This document shows positions 26,761 through 35,914 of a stretch of DNA of 64,000 nucleotides, one piece after another (within the stretch, counting starts at the first letter, position 1; each line of letters opens with the position of its first letter). The translations under genes were made by a program, and so were the position numbers. Source of the stretch: Salinispirillum marinum (lineage in GTDB: Bacteria > Pseudomonadota > Gammaproteobacteria > Pseudomonadales > Natronospirillaceae); assembly GCF_042651565.1 (NCBI RefSeq), contig NZ_JBHSDF010000004.1; one strand, given 5' to 3'. The notes below the pieces were generated by a model, which saw nothing but the letters and a program-made list of their open reading frames with translations, searched no databases and had not been told where the DNA came from.

Positions 26761-26991
26761 ATGACACCTATCACACTCGGCAAGAACTTACTCACTGATG
26801 ACGAGATTCTGACCTACGCCATGAGTGAAGACAACTTCCGCTTACTGACGCTGGGGCAATTGCACCATCATGCGGTGGCTGCTGCGCTGCTGACCGCAAG
26901 CACGCTCATTCGCATTCAACATTATTCGGCGTATTTACCCGTGCACCCAATGGGCGGTGACAAACCTTTGAATACCGACCCTTTGGCCTAA
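26761..26991 (+). CDS. Small hypothetical protein, 76 residues
   Basis: A 76-residue soluble-looking protein with no recognised family. AGAGGAGA lies 7 bases before the ATG, a strong ribosome binding site, and a clean 12-base-pair hairpin follows the stop, so it has the marks of a real single-gene unit. The N-terminal half is mixed-charge helical (NLLTDDEILTYAMSEDNFRLL); two or three histidines in QLHHHAV are the only striking residues. Confidence 0.6.
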   Translation: MTPITLGKNLLTDDEILTYAMSEDNFRLLTLGQLHHHAVAAALLTASTLIRIQHYSAYLPVHPMGGDKPLNTDPLA

Positions 26992-27003
26992 CGCCTCCTT
27001 TGC

Positions 27004-27035
27004 TCAGTTATGGGCTCAGTAAAGCCCATAACTGA
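27004..27035 (+). terminator. Hairpin after the 76-residue gene
   Basis: TCAGTTATGGGC, 8-base loop, GCCCATAACTGA: a perfect 12-base-pair stem, followed after 10 bases by TTTTAAATTTTTTT. Placed 12 bases past the stop of the small gene and before the tRNA promoter. Confidence 0.75.
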
Positions 27036-27068
27036 TTGAAATCTTTTAAATTTTTTTCCTACCCTTTG

Positions 27069-27096
27069 TTGACACTCCGTGAAATATAAGGATAAT
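27069..27096 (+). promoter_or_regulatory. Promoter of the tRNA-Met/tRNA-Gln unit
   Basis: TTGACA (27069-27074), 16 bases, GATAAT (27091-27096); one mismatch to the sigma-70 -10 consensus. The first tRNA starts 15 bases after the -10. Confidence 0.82.
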
Positions 27097-27111
27097 GCGC
27101 TTCGTCCTCGG

Positions 27112-27188
27112 GGCTATGTAGCTCAGTTGGTTAGAGCACAGCACTCATAATGCTGGGGTCGCTAGTTCGAATCTAGCCATAGCCACCA
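27112..27188 (+). tRNA. tRNA-Met (CAT), elongator
   Basis: A 77-base cloverleaf with encoded CCA. Acceptor GGCTATG pairs with CATAGCC; the D loop is AGCTCAGTTGGTTAGAGC; the anticodon arm CAGCA-CTCATAA-TGCTG carries CAT; the T arm has GTTCGAATC. It closely matches the known E. coli elongator tRNA-Met and lacks the C1-A72 mismatch of initiator tRNA. Confidence 0.95.
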
Positions 27189-27215
27189 ACCTAGGGCTAC
27201 AATGTTGAGAGTAGA

Positions 27216-27290
27216 TGGGCTGTCGCCAAGTGGTAAGGCTCCGGTTTTTGGTACCGGCATTCGGAGGTTCGAATCCTCCCAGCCCAGCCA
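27216..27290 (+). tRNA. tRNA-Gln (TTG)
   Basis: A 75-base cloverleaf with encoded CCA. Acceptor TGGGCTG pairs with CAGCCCA; the anticodon arm CCGGT-TTTTGGT-ACCGG carries TTG; the T arm is GGAGG-TTCGAAT-CCTCC. The U1-A72 end is usual for tRNA-Gln. It lies 27 bases after tRNA-Met, in one unit. Confidence 0.95.
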
Positions 27291-27314
27291 TCTCTCTGCC
27301 TCATTGGAGCACCT

Positions 27315-28352
27315 ATGTCCGTTTTCTTCCGAGCAGCTCTCGGCTTCGTTATTCTGTTTTTTTCACCCGCTGTTTTCGCTCTGAATATCTTGATGTATCA
27401 CCATGTGGCGAACGACACACCGCCATCGACATCAACGCGTGTGGATGTTTTTCAAGAACATTTAGACTACCTTCAAGATCACCATGAGGTGGTAGATCTA
27501 TTGTGGGCCATTGAGGAAATTCAAGCGGGCCGGGAATTACCCGAAAACGCCGTTGCCATAACCTTTGACGACGCCTATCGAAATATCTACACCACTGCCT
27601 GGCCCATGCTGCAAGAGGCTGACTTCCCTTTCACCTTGTTTACCGCAACCTTTGCCGTAGACCAAGGCTCTCGCCTGATGATGACCTGGGACATGCATCG
27701 CGAAATGCATGCGGCGGGGGTAACCATTTTGAATCACAGCCATCGCCATGAATATTTGGTGCGCTCTGAACGCTATGATGACGCCTGGCTGAACGATGCC
27801 ATGACCAGCATCCGTACCGCTCAACAGCGTTTGGAAGAAGAACTTGGCACTACACTGCCCAAGGTTTTGGCCTATCCATACGGTGAATATAACGATTTGC
27901 TGCAAGCGGCTTTGCGCGAAGAAGGCTATGAATTAGCGTTTGGACAGCACTCAGGGGGGGTCGGCGAATTTTCTGACTGGATGGCACTGCCTCGCTACGC
28001 CGCTGGCGGCATCTATGCCAATTTGAACACCTTGCGCCCCAAGCTGCGCAGTCGCCCGCTGCCCGTCGAGTTTCCGCTGGTTGACCCGGTGACCAACAAT
28101 CGCACACCTGAATTGCGGGTGCGAGTGCTAGAAAACCTGGATGTTGGCTGGCATGCGGTGCAATGTTTTTCCGGCGGTGGCGAGCCTTTACCGACCCAAC
28201 TGGAAGACGGCTGGTTGATCACCCAAACCGAAAGCCCGCTGCGTGAGGGGCGCCAACGCTACAACTGCACCGCACCCTCCCGATCGCAAAGTGGTGTCTA
28301 TTACTGGTTGTCGCAACAATGGCTGATCAATCAAGGTCCAGCAGATCGTTAA
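27315..28352 (+). CDS. Exported polysaccharide deacetylase
   Basis: A 345-residue protein with a signal peptide (about 1-22, ending VFA) and a NodB-homology domain: TFDDAY supplies the metal-binding aspartates, HSHRHEYL the two histidines, and AYPYGEYN a further motif. The C-terminal 110 residues are beta-rich and unassigned. Family members deacetylate chitin-, peptidoglycan- or biofilm-type polysaccharides; the substrate here is unknown. GGAG lies 6 bases before the ATG. It begins 24 bases after tRNA-Gln with no terminator between, so it may share the tRNA promoter. The 3' end overlaps the convergent Bax-like gene by 26 bases. Confidence 0.87.
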   Translation: MSVFFRAALGFVILFFSPAVFALNILMYHHVANDTPPSTSTRVDVFQEHLDYLQDHHEVVDLLWAIEEIQAGRELPENAVAITFDDAYRNIYTTAWPMLQEADFPFTLFTATFAVDQGSRLMMTWDMHREMHAAGVTILNHSHRHEYLVRSERYDDAWLNDAMTSIRTAQQRLEEELGTTLPKVLAYPYGEYNDLLQAALREEGYELAFGQHSGGVGEFSDWMALPRYAAGGIYANLNTLRPKLRSRPLPVEFPLVDPVTNNRTPELRVRVLENLDVGWHAVQCFSGGGEPLPTQLEDGWLITQTESPLREGRQRYNCTAPSRSQSGVYYWLSQQWLINQGPADR

Positions 28353-29154
28353 ACTCAATCATTGCGTTGAGTTCGTCGACATATTCCTCGCGCCGGATGG
28401 AGTACGCTAACAGCCCCGGCGTGAGATCCAAACCAGTCACCGCTTGCCCTTGCGCGCGCCGCTCCGCCCGCAAGGCACGCAGATCCGCATAGCTCCGATG
28501 CCGGTTGAGATTCAGAATATAGGCCCGTACCGACAGCCCGGCGTGCTCAAAAGCCCGAACTTCATATACTTCACCCTCAGGACGACTGTCCGGCACCACG
28601 CCACAACCGACAGAGAAGCACCATTGACCGAACAAATTATTACCCACCAATGCAAAACGCGATGTTCCCCATGCCGATTCATTGGCCGCTTGTGCCAAAA
28701 TCAATGACATGGGAATAGTGTCCACTTTAATGAGCAGCTCATCTATTTGGTCTGAAGTGGCCAAGTCGTCTGAGACATAATAACGGGCCGTAATCACCTC
28801 CAAGCGCTCAAGAGTCTCAGCGCTCAATGCTCGCCCTGAATCCAAATCTGCCCGCCATTGCTCCACTTCATCACGCAACCGAGCCACACGGGCATTTTCC
28901 GCCTCGGCGAGGGGCTCCAAAAAACCAAAAAATGCGTCCTTTTTCGCTTGTACGGTGGGCTCTGCCGCAAAATCAGGCAGGTCCAGCATCACCAACGCTT
29001 CAGCCTCCGCTTGTTGACGCTGAGCATCCAATTCCTCATTTTCCAAGACAGTACCCGCCTTAAAACTCCATGCGGCGGCGGCAATGGCACAAAAAGATAG
29101 GATCAACCAGGTATAGGACAAACCTGCCTGCCGGGGATAGATAGGCTGTGCCAT
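28327..29154 (-). CDS. Bax-like protein with glucosaminidase domain
   Basis: A 275-residue membrane-anchored protein. One helix near residues 12-32 is followed by a charged, helical stretch and a C-terminal glucosaminidase-type domain (AQAANESAWGTSRFALVGNNLFGQW, with a candidate catalytic Glu in NESAWG), as in E. coli Bax. Family members act on peptidoglycan. AGGAG lies 7 bases before the ATG. Two cysteines (QWCFSVGC) may form a disulfide. The DUF1820 gene is 20 bases upstream on the same strand. Confidence 0.87.
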   Translation of the reverse strand: MAQPIYPRQAGLSYTWLILSFCAIAAAAWSFKAGTVLENEELDAQRQQAEAEALVMLDLPDFAAEPTVQAKKDAFFGFLEPLAEAENARVARLRDEVEQWRADLDSGRALSAETLERLEVITARYYVSDDLATSDQIDELLIKVDTIPMSLILAQAANESAWGTSRFALVGNNLFGQWCFSVGCGVVPDSRPEGEVYEVRAFEHAGLSVRAYILNLNRHRSYADLRALRAERRAQGQAVTGLDLTPGLLAYSIRREEYVDELNAMIEFNDLLDLD

Positions 29155-29174
29155 CGCTTTACTCCTAGGTAATC

Positions 29175-29507
29175 TCAGTTCCGGCCTGCCGGACGCGGCG
29201 GCAAGGGAAACGGCGTAACGTCACCCTTTGTACTGCTGTCGCGCACTTTAGCGACGCCTTCTTTATCCATTTCGTCTATGCGCAATATGCGTTGCATGGC
29301 CACATAACTGCGCTTCACACCGGCGAACTCTGCTTTTAATTTTTCTTCGCCGGGATCAACCAGCACCTGTGAGCGCTCGCCAAAAATGAAGCCACCCAAC
29401 TCAATAAAGCCGTACATATCACTCTGGGTTACTTCTCGACAAAAGACTTCATACACCTTGTCTTGATGAATGAACAAGACGCGATACACCCGTTTTTTCT
29501 CAGTCAT
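29175..29507 (-). CDS. DUF1820 family protein
   Basis: A 110-residue protein of the DUF1820 family, found beside core genes in many gammaproteobacteria and without known function. The body VYRVLFIHQDKVYEVFCREVTQS is typical; the C-terminal tail is proline-rich. ATG at 29507 is the family start; the open frame reaching 29594 would extend it by 29 unrelated residues. Divergent from miaB, co-directional with the Bax-like gene. Confidence 0.82.
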   Translation of the reverse strand: MTEKKRVYRVLFIHQDKVYEVFCREVTQSDMYGFIELGGFIFGERSQVLVDPGEEKLKAEFAGVKRSYVAMQRILRIDEMDKEGVAKVRDSSTKGDVTPFPLPPRPAGRN

Positions 29508-29668
29508 TGCTCTACCACTAATAAATGTTGAACACTGCCAACGACGAAGCAGTAAATGGCGATGGTAGCACAGCATTTCAACCTCACCCAGCACACTGGG
29601 TTTTCGTGTCTTCTACAGGTATAATGCGCGCCCTTAACCTCTGCGGTAAAAGCCCAAAGCTAACCACC

Positions 29669-31024
29669 ATGACCAAAAAGCTGTTCATCAAAACCCATGG
29701 CTGTCAAATGAATGAATACGATTCGGCGCGGATGGCCGATCTACTCAAAGACAGCGAAGGCATGGAGCTTACTTCGTCACCGGAAGATGCCGATGTTATT
29801 TTACTGAACACCTGCTCAATACGGGAAAAGGCCCAAGAGAAGGTTTTCCATCAACTTGGGCGATGGAAGAAGTTAAAAAAGAAGAACCCTAATCTGAAGA
29901 TTGGCGTGGGCGGATGTGTTGCCAGCCAAGAAGGTGATGCGATCAGCAAGCGCGCGCCCTATGTTGATATGATTTTTGGCCCGCAAACCTTGCACCGACT
30001 GCCTGAACTGCTCAAAGGTGGCAGCGCTACGGCGAACGGCAATCGCATTGCGGCGGTGGATGTGACCTTTCCCGAAATTGAAAAGTTTGATCACCTGCCT
30101 GCGCCGAGCAGCAATGGTGTCACTGCCTTTGTTTCCATCATGGAAGGTTGTTCAAAATATTGCACCTTCTGCGTGGTGCCCTATACCCGTGGAGAAGAAG
30201 TTAGCCGCCCTTACGATGACGTACTGGCCGAAGTGGCACACTTGGCGGCGCAAGGCGTGCGCGAAATCAACTTTTTGGGCCAAAACGTCAATGCTTACCA
30301 AGGTCCTAAACACGACGGCAGCATAGCCGACTTAGCGGAATTGATTACCGTTACCGCGCAAATCGATGGCATAGACCGCATTCGTTTCACCACGTCACAC
30401 CCGGTAGAGTTCAGCGACAACCTGATCGATGTTTACGCCGATGTGCCCGAACTGGTCAGTCATTTGCATCTGCCGGTGCAAAGCGGCAGTGACAATATTC
30501 TAAAGGCCATGAAACGTGGCCACAGCGCCGCTGAATACGTCGACAAGTTGATGCGTATCCGGGAACTGCGCCCCGACATCAGTTTTTCGTCCGACTTCAT
30601 CATTGGCTTTCCGGGCGAATCCGAGCAAGACTTTATGGACACCATGAACGTCATTCAACAGGTGGGTTTCGACCACTCTTTCAGTTTTATCTACAGTGCC
30701 CGCCCCGGCACTCCGGCGGCACAACTGGACGACGACACGCCAGAAGAGGTCAAACGGCAACGTCTGAAGATTCTGCAAGACCGTATTGCCCAGATGGCGA
30801 TGGACATTTCCCAACGCATGATCGGCACGACCCAACTGTTGCTGGTTGAAAACCCCTCGCTGCGTAATCCTGGTGAAATGGTAGGCAAAACCGAAAACAA
30901 CCGCTTAACGTATTTCCCGGCCACCGACGAAAGTCTGATAGGCAAGTTCGTGCAAGTGCGTATAACAGAAGCCTACCCGAATTCTTTGCGGGGTGAGCTG
31001 ATTAACGCTGATCTCGCGTATTGA
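29669..31024 (+). CDS. miaB: tRNA-2-methylthio-N6-dimethylallyladenosine synthase
   Basis: A 451-residue radical-SAM methylthiotransferase that modifies A37 in tRNAs. The N-terminal domain has KTHGCQMNEYDS, LNTCSIREKA and GVGGCVASQEG; the radical-SAM motif is CSKYCTFCVVPYTRG, the MiaB type; a TRAM domain ends the protein. ATG at 29669 is preferred because homology starts with KKLFIKTHGCQMN. It opens the miaB-phoH-ybeY-corC run known from E. coli and others; lnt, which often ends that run, is not here. Confidence 0.95.
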   Translation: MTKKLFIKTHGCQMNEYDSARMADLLKDSEGMELTSSPEDADVILLNTCSIREKAQEKVFHQLGRWKKLKKKNPNLKIGVGGCVASQEGDAISKRAPYVDMIFGPQTLHRLPELLKGGSATANGNRIAAVDVTFPEIEKFDHLPAPSSNGVTAFVSIMEGCSKYCTFCVVPYTRGEEVSRPYDDVLAEVAHLAAQGVREINFLGQNVNAYQGPKHDGSIADLAELITVTAQIDGIDRIRFTTSHPVEFSDNLIDVYADVPELVSHLHLPVQSGSDNILKAMKRGHSAAEYVDKLMRIRELRPDISFSSDFIIGFPGESEQDFMDTMNVIQQVGFDHSFSFIYSARPGTPAAQLDDDTPEEVKRQRLKILQDRIAQMAMDISQRMIGTTQLLLVENPSLRNPGEMVGKTENNRLTYFPATDESLIGKFVQVRITEAYPNSLRGELINADLAY

Positions 31025-31067
31025 TCTATACTTTGACCACCCACTCTATTATGACGAGGCAACCTGT

Positions 31068-32093
31068 TTGGTGACGACCACAGACACCCGTGACATCACA
31101 GCTGTACAATTTGATCTCAATCCAGACAATCCGCACCGTCTGGCCAGTTTATGTGGCTTATCCAATGAAAACCTGCGCTTGATTGAAGAGCGTCTGGATG
31201 TGCGTATTCTAAGCCGGGGCAATCACTTTGAAGTGAAGGCCGAGGCACACATGGGTTTGGTGGTGAAGAAATTACTCTCCGAGTTGTATCAACACACCAA
31301 GGGCGGACAAGATTTATCCCCTGACCTCGTGCATTTGCATCTGCAAGATGCTGAAATCGAGCAGCGCCTGAAAAGCGAAGACATCAGCGCTGATAACCCG
31401 TGGCAAAACCCGCGCTTAAATGAAATCCGCACCCCAAAGCTGGTGGTTCGGCCTAAAGGCCCGAACCAAACCGCGTATATTGAAGCGGTGCAGCGGCATG
31501 ACATCAATTTCGGCCTTGGTCCGGCGGGCACGGGAAAGACCTTCTTAGCCGTGGCCTGTGCGGTTAATGCACTCATGCGTGATGATGTGAAACGCATTCT
31601 TCTGGTACGCCCGGCGGTTGAAGCCGGAGAAAAGCTGGGCTTCCTGCCCGGTGATTTGGCCCAAAAAGTTGACCCTTACTTGCGTCCGCTCTACGACGCT
31701 TTGTACGAAATGCTAGGCTTTGAAAAAGTGGATCGGCTGATCGAACGCAACATCATCGAGGTAGCGCCCCTGGCCTATATGCGTGGCCGTACCCTGAGCC
31801 ATGCGTTCATCATTTTGGATGAAAGCCAAAACACCACGCGAGAGCAAATGAAGATGTTCCTGACGCGCATAGGCTTTGGCTCGACGGCGGTGATTACCGG
31901 TGATCCGACGCAAGTGGACTTGCCGCGCAACCAACAATCCGGTTTAAAGCACGCGGTCAGCGTATTGGCGGGCGTACAAGGCATCAGCTTTACCCATTTC
32001 GCCTCCAAAGATGTGGTACGTCACCCCGTCGTGCAGCGCATTGTCGATGCCTACGACGCCTGGGATGCCAGCGACGAGTCCAAAGGCGCATGA
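31068..32093 (+). CDS. ybeZ: PhoH-like ATPase
   Basis: A 341-residue PhoH/YbeZ-family protein with Walker A GPAGTGKT (after NFGL) and Walker B FIILDESQNTT. The family is linked to RNA metabolism and works next to YbeY. The start is either TTG at 31068 (GAGG 8 bases upstream) or GTG at 31071 (11 bases), one residue apart. The stop overlaps the ybeY start by ATGA. Confidence 0.92.
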   Translation: MVTTTDTRDITAVQFDLNPDNPHRLASLCGLSNENLRLIEERLDVRILSRGNHFEVKAEAHMGLVVKKLLSELYQHTKGGQDLSPDLVHLHLQDAEIEQRLKSEDISADNPWQNPRLNEIRTPKLVVRPKGPNQTAYIEAVQRHDINFGLGPAGTGKTFLAVACAVNALMRDDVKRILLVRPAVEAGEKLGFLPGDLAQKVDPYLRPLYDALYEMLGFEKVDRLIERNIIEVAPLAYMRGRTLSHAFIILDESQNTTREQMKMFLTRIGFGSTAVITGDPTQVDLPRNQQSGLKHAVSVLAGVQGISFTHFASKDVVRHPVVQRIVDAYDAWDASDESKGA

Positions 32094-32584
32094 TCACCCC
32101 GCATATCCATCTACAAGACGTGTGTACCACGGCGGGCATGCGACCGACCGAAGGGCAAATTGTCGGCTGGCTCGGCCAGATCGCCGAGCGACTGCAGGCG
32201 CCTATCGAGTTAACCGTCCGCCTGGTGGATAACAGCGAATCGCAAGCCTTAAACGCCCGCTATCGGCAAAAAGATAAACCCACGAATGTCCTATCGTTTC
32301 CCTTCGAAGCCCCACCTGAATTCACCGAAGACCCCGATTATTTGGGTGATCTGGTGGTGTGTTTGCCCGTTGTAAACGACGAAGCCATTGCACAAGGCAA
32401 GCCGGAATTGCATCATTGGGCGCACATGGTTATCCACGGGACCTTGCATTTATTGGGCTATGACCATATTGATGATGCAGATGCAGAAGAAATGGAAGAT
32501 TTAGAGCGCGAGCTGCTCGCCGCTTTAAACATCCCAGACCCTTATTTGTTAACCACCGACGGGAGCGAGAGCCTCACGCCATGA
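32090..32584 (+). CDS. ybeY: rRNA maturation endoribonuclease YbeY
   Basis: A 164-residue zinc metalloprotein needed for 16S rRNA 3'-end maturation and ribosome quality control. The metal site HMVIHGTLHLLGYDH is complete, and the conserved arginine lies in ALNARYRQKDKPTNVLSFPF. ATGA overlaps couple it to the genes on both sides. Confidence 0.95.
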   Translation: MITPHIHLQDVCTTAGMRPTEGQIVGWLGQIAERLQAPIELTVRLVDNSESQALNARYRQKDKPTNVLSFPFEAPPEFTEDPDYLGDLVVCLPVVNDEAIAQGKPELHHWAHMVIHGTLHLLGYDHIDDADAEEMEDLERELLAALNIPDPYLLTTDGSESLTP

Positions 32585-33477
32585 GCGAAGAACCGAGTAG
32601 TCAGTCCAGCAGACGTAGCTGGCTGGAAAAGCTAGCCGATGCGTTTTCATCGGAGTTGCGTGACAAAGCACAAGTCTTACAACTCTTACAAGAAGCGCAC
32701 GAAAACGAACTGCTGGACCAATCCGCCCTTCATATCATGCAAGGTGCCATGAAAGTGTCCGACGAGCACGCCCGAGATATCATGGTGCCGCGCTCACACA
32801 TGGTTTGCATAGAGCACGACGACAGCTTTGCCGACATCATGAAAAAGATTGTGGCCTCGTCCCACTCGCGCTTTCCGGTGCTGAGTGAAGACAGCTCTAC
32901 CGTGACCGGCATCTTACTGGCCAAGGACATTCTACAGTTGGCTCAAGATTATCACTTCGATGCTGAGAAAATTGCCGCCAACTTGCAGCAAATCATTCGT
33001 CAGCCGGTGTTCGTGCCGGAAATTAAACGCTTGAATCGCCTGTTACGTGACTTCCGTGAAACACGCAATCACATGGCGGTGGTGGTTGATGAATACGGTG
33101 GTGTTGCCGGATTGGTCACCATTGAAGATGTTCTTGAGGAAATCGTCGGGGACATTGAAGACGAACACGATCCAACGGAAGAAAAAGACATAGAACAAAT
33201 CGATAAAGAGCAATTCCGTGTCGCCGCGCTGACGGAAATCGAAGACTTTAACGAGCATTTCGACACCGAACTGAGCGATGAAGAATTTGACACCATTGGC
33301 GGCTATGTAACCCATGTATTCGGGCATTTACCGAAACGCGGTGAACGGGTGGTCATAGCTGATTTGCTGTTCACGGTACAAAGCGCCGACGAACGTCGGA
33401 TCATTCAACTGCTGGTGGCCCCTGCCTCACAGTTGCCCATCCCACTCACCACCACGGACACCAGCGCGCTAGGCTGA
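32581..33477 (+). CDS. corC: CorC/YbeX-type CBS-domain protein
   Basis: A 298-residue protein of the CorC (YbeX) family, associated with magnesium and cobalt efflux. Two CBS domains span about 60-190 (RDIMVPRSHMVCIEHDD, VDEYGGVAGLVTIEDVLEEIVG), followed by a CorC_HlyC transporter-associated domain (EEFDTIGGYVTHVFGHLPKRGE). It has no membrane helices of its own. The end overlaps the convergent ygiQ gene by 9 bases. Confidence 0.92.
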   Translation: MSEEPSSQSSRRSWLEKLADAFSSELRDKAQVLQLLQEAHENELLDQSALHIMQGAMKVSDEHARDIMVPRSHMVCIEHDDSFADIMKKIVASSHSRFPVLSEDSSTVTGILLAKDILQLAQDYHFDAEKIAANLQQIIRQPVFVPEIKRLNRLLRDFRETRNHMAVVVDEYGGVAGLVTIEDVLEEIVGDIEDEHDPTEEKDIEQIDKEQFRVAALTEIEDFNEHFDTELSDEEFDTIGGYVTHVFGHLPKRGERVVIADLLFTVQSADERRIIQLLVAPASQLPIPLTTTDTSALG

Positions 33478-35652
33478 GCGCGCCTTCGACGAACCGCGAC
33501 GTTTAGCACGCGGGTTCGTCGGTAGTCCTGTATGCTGCGTGCGCGCGACGTGCTTAGGTGCAAATCGGTCGCGCTGCACCCCTTCAGGCGGCACCAAGTG
33601 TGCTTTACCTTTACCAATTAAATCCGCCCGCCCCATGCGTTTTAAGGCCTGCCGCAACAGTGGCCAGTTTTCTGGTCGGTGATATTGCAAAAACGCCTTG
33701 TGCAATAAGCGCTGTTGCTTGCCGCGTGCCGAGAAAATATTCATCGCCGATTGTGTTTTCATCGGCTTCAACGGGTTCTTACCGGTATGGTACATGGCCG
33801 TGGCCGTTGCCATGGGCGACGGGTAAAAATTCTGCACTTGATCAACACGAAATTTATGCGCTTTTAACCAGAGCGCCAGTGCCAGCATATCGGCATCTGT
33901 AGAGCCAGGATGCGCGGCAATAAAATACGGAATCAGGTACTGCTCTTTACCGGCTTCCCGCGAGAAGCGGTCAAACATCTCTTTGAATTCGTCGTAGGCT
34001 CCCATGCCCGGCTTCATCATCAAATCCAGTGGGCCGGACTCTGTATGCTCCGGAGCGATCTTCAAGTACCCGCCCACATGATGCGTAACCAACTCTTTCA
34101 CGTATTCCGGGTCTTTCACTGCAAGGTCATAACGTAGACCCGATGCAATACGAATTTGCTTAATGCCGGGTAAAGTACGAGCCCGTCGGTATAGCCGTGT
34201 GGTAGGGCTGTGATCGGTGATCAAGTTCCCACAAATGGTCGGATACACGCACGAAGGCCGCCGACACTTGGCTTCTATTTCAGGGTCATTACAGGTCAGA
34301 TGGTACATATTGGCCGTGGGGCCGCCCAAGTCTGAAATCGCACCGGTAAAGCCCGGTGTCTGATCACGTATACGCTCAATTTCTTGAATGACCGAATCTT
34401 CCGAGCGGCTCTGAATGATGCGCCCTTCGTGTTCGGTGATGGAGCAAAACGTACAGCCGCCAAAACAACCGCGCATGATATTGACCGAAAACTTGATCAT
34501 GTCATACGCCGGAATCACCGCATCACCATAGGCTGGGTGCGGCACACGCTGGTAGGGCATTTCAAATACCCAGTCCAGCTCATCAGTGCTTAAGGGAATA
34601 GCGGGCGGGTTTTGCCACACCCACCGATCACCATGCCGTTGCGCCACAGCGCGAGCATTGCCGGGGTTGGTTTCGCGGTGAAAGACGCGCGAGGCATGCG
34701 CATAGAGCATGCTGTCCTGCCGCACGGCTTGGCTATCGGGCAGCTCAATGAACGTTGGCGCATTGGAGGCCGCGCCCAACATACGAACGGGCTCGACTTC
34801 ATTATCCACCACCACGGCTCCCATCGCGCCATCTTCGGCCACGCCTGTCCGCGCTGCTTTCGCTTTGCTGTCGCTGCAGGTTGCGGTTTCCGTTACCTGA
34901 TATGGGTTGGTGGGCTGAAAAGGTTTGGTCGGTGCATCCAACGTCCGTGAATCAATACGCGCGTAATGATCGGGCAAGGCTTTGGTAACATAACAGGTGG
35001 CGCGGATGTCGTGCATATCACGCGGGTGTTCGCCCTGTGCAGCACGATGGGCAATCTCCACAATGGCGCGTTCCGCATTGCCGTATAACAACAGATCAGC
35101 ATGGCTGTCGACCAAGATAGACTGGCGTACTTTGTCCGACCAATAATCGTAATGCGCCAAGCGCCGCAGGCTGGCTTCAATTCCACCAATCACCACCGGC
35201 ACGTCTGGCCATGCTTCGCGCACGCGCTGACAGTACACAATGGTGGCACGGTCCGGGCGACTGCCACCCTGCCCGCCGGGTGTGTAAGCATCGTCCGAAC
35301 GGACTTTACGATCAGCCGTGTAACGGTTGATCATGGAGTCCATATTGCCAGCGGCCACCCCGAAAAACAGGTTAGGCTGCCCCAAGGCTTTAAAGTCCAC
35401 TGTAGATTGCCAATCCGGCTGAGCGATGATGCCCACACGAAACCCCTGCGCTTCCAAGACACGCCCTACCACCGCCATGCCAAAGCTCGGATGGTCGACA
35501 TAAGCATCGCCGGTGACAAGAATAATATCGCAACTGTCCCAGCCCAACGAATCCATTTCGGCCCGACTCATGGGTAGAAACGGCGCCGGACCAAAGCATT
35601 CGGCCCAGTATTTGCGGTAGTCGTAGAGGGGTTTTACGTTTGCGGCTGACAT
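33469..35652 (-). CDS. ygiQ: YgiQ family radical SAM protein
   Basis: A 727-residue YgiQ-family protein. The N-terminus KYWAECFGPAPFLPMSRAEMDSLGWDSCDIILVTGD is characteristic, and the radical-SAM cluster motif is RGCFGGCTFCSI near residue 390. The function of the family is not known. The C-terminal 60 residues are basic (PRAKRRGSSKARSA). It converges on corC and is the last core gene before the accessory island. Confidence 0.92.
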   Translation of the reverse strand: MSAANVKPLYDYRKYWAECFGPAPFLPMSRAEMDSLGWDSCDIILVTGDAYVDHPSFGMAVVGRVLEAQGFRVGIIAQPDWQSTVDFKALGQPNLFFGVAAGNMDSMINRYTADRKVRSDDAYTPGGQGGSRPDRATIVYCQRVREAWPDVPVVIGGIEASLRRLAHYDYWSDKVRQSILVDSHADLLLYGNAERAIVEIAHRAAQGEHPRDMHDIRATCYVTKALPDHYARIDSRTLDAPTKPFQPTNPYQVTETATCSDSKAKAARTGVAEDGAMGAVVVDNEVEPVRMLGAASNAPTFIELPDSQAVRQDSMLYAHASRVFHRETNPGNARAVAQRHGDRWVWQNPPAIPLSTDELDWVFEMPYQRVPHPAYGDAVIPAYDMIKFSVNIMRGCFGGCTFCSITEHEGRIIQSRSEDSVIQEIERIRDQTPGFTGAISDLGGPTANMYHLTCNDPEIEAKCRRPSCVYPTICGNLITDHSPTTRLYRRARTLPGIKQIRIASGLRYDLAVKDPEYVKELVTHHVGGYLKIAPEHTESGPLDLMMKPGMGAYDEFKEMFDRFSREAGKEQYLIPYFIAAHPGSTDADMLALALWLKAHKFRVDQVQNFYPSPMATATAMYHTGKNPLKPMKTQSAMNIFSARGKQQRLLHKAFLQYHRPENWPLLRQALKRMGRADLIGKGKAHLVPPEGVQRDRFAPKHVARTQHTGLPTNPRAKRRGSSKARSA

Positions 35653-35871
35653 GACATAACAACAAAGGAAGGAATAGGCGGCCTATTGTACGGATTTCCA
35701 CCGCGATGCCAATTGCCGCCGTTCATTCGCGATCAGACTTGCAATCACTCTCATATTGTAATTCGAGGCTTTGCAGGCTCGCCTCAAACGTCAAACCTGT
35801 TTTAACAAAGTAGATACTCCGTTCAAGTTCAACACTTTTTAAAGTTTTGACTTGACGGCATCTCTGCATAG

Positions 35872-35887
35872 GGTGATCACGATCACC
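35872..35887. promoter_or_regulatory. Operator-like inverted repeat
   Basis: GGTGATC-AC-GATCACC, a perfect 7-base inverted repeat with a 2-base centre, upstream of ygiQ. Its size and symmetry resemble a dimeric repressor site; no regulator is implied by neighbours. Confidence 0.35.
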
Positions 35888-35914
35888 TCTTATGTACCAG
35901 CATGATGGTCCCGG

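Noticed and set aside
27112..27188. CAT-anticodon tRNA as initiator tRNA-fMet or lysidine tRNA-Ile2
   Set aside because: The acceptor end has a normal G1-C72 pair and the body matches the elongator tRNA-Met of E. coli.
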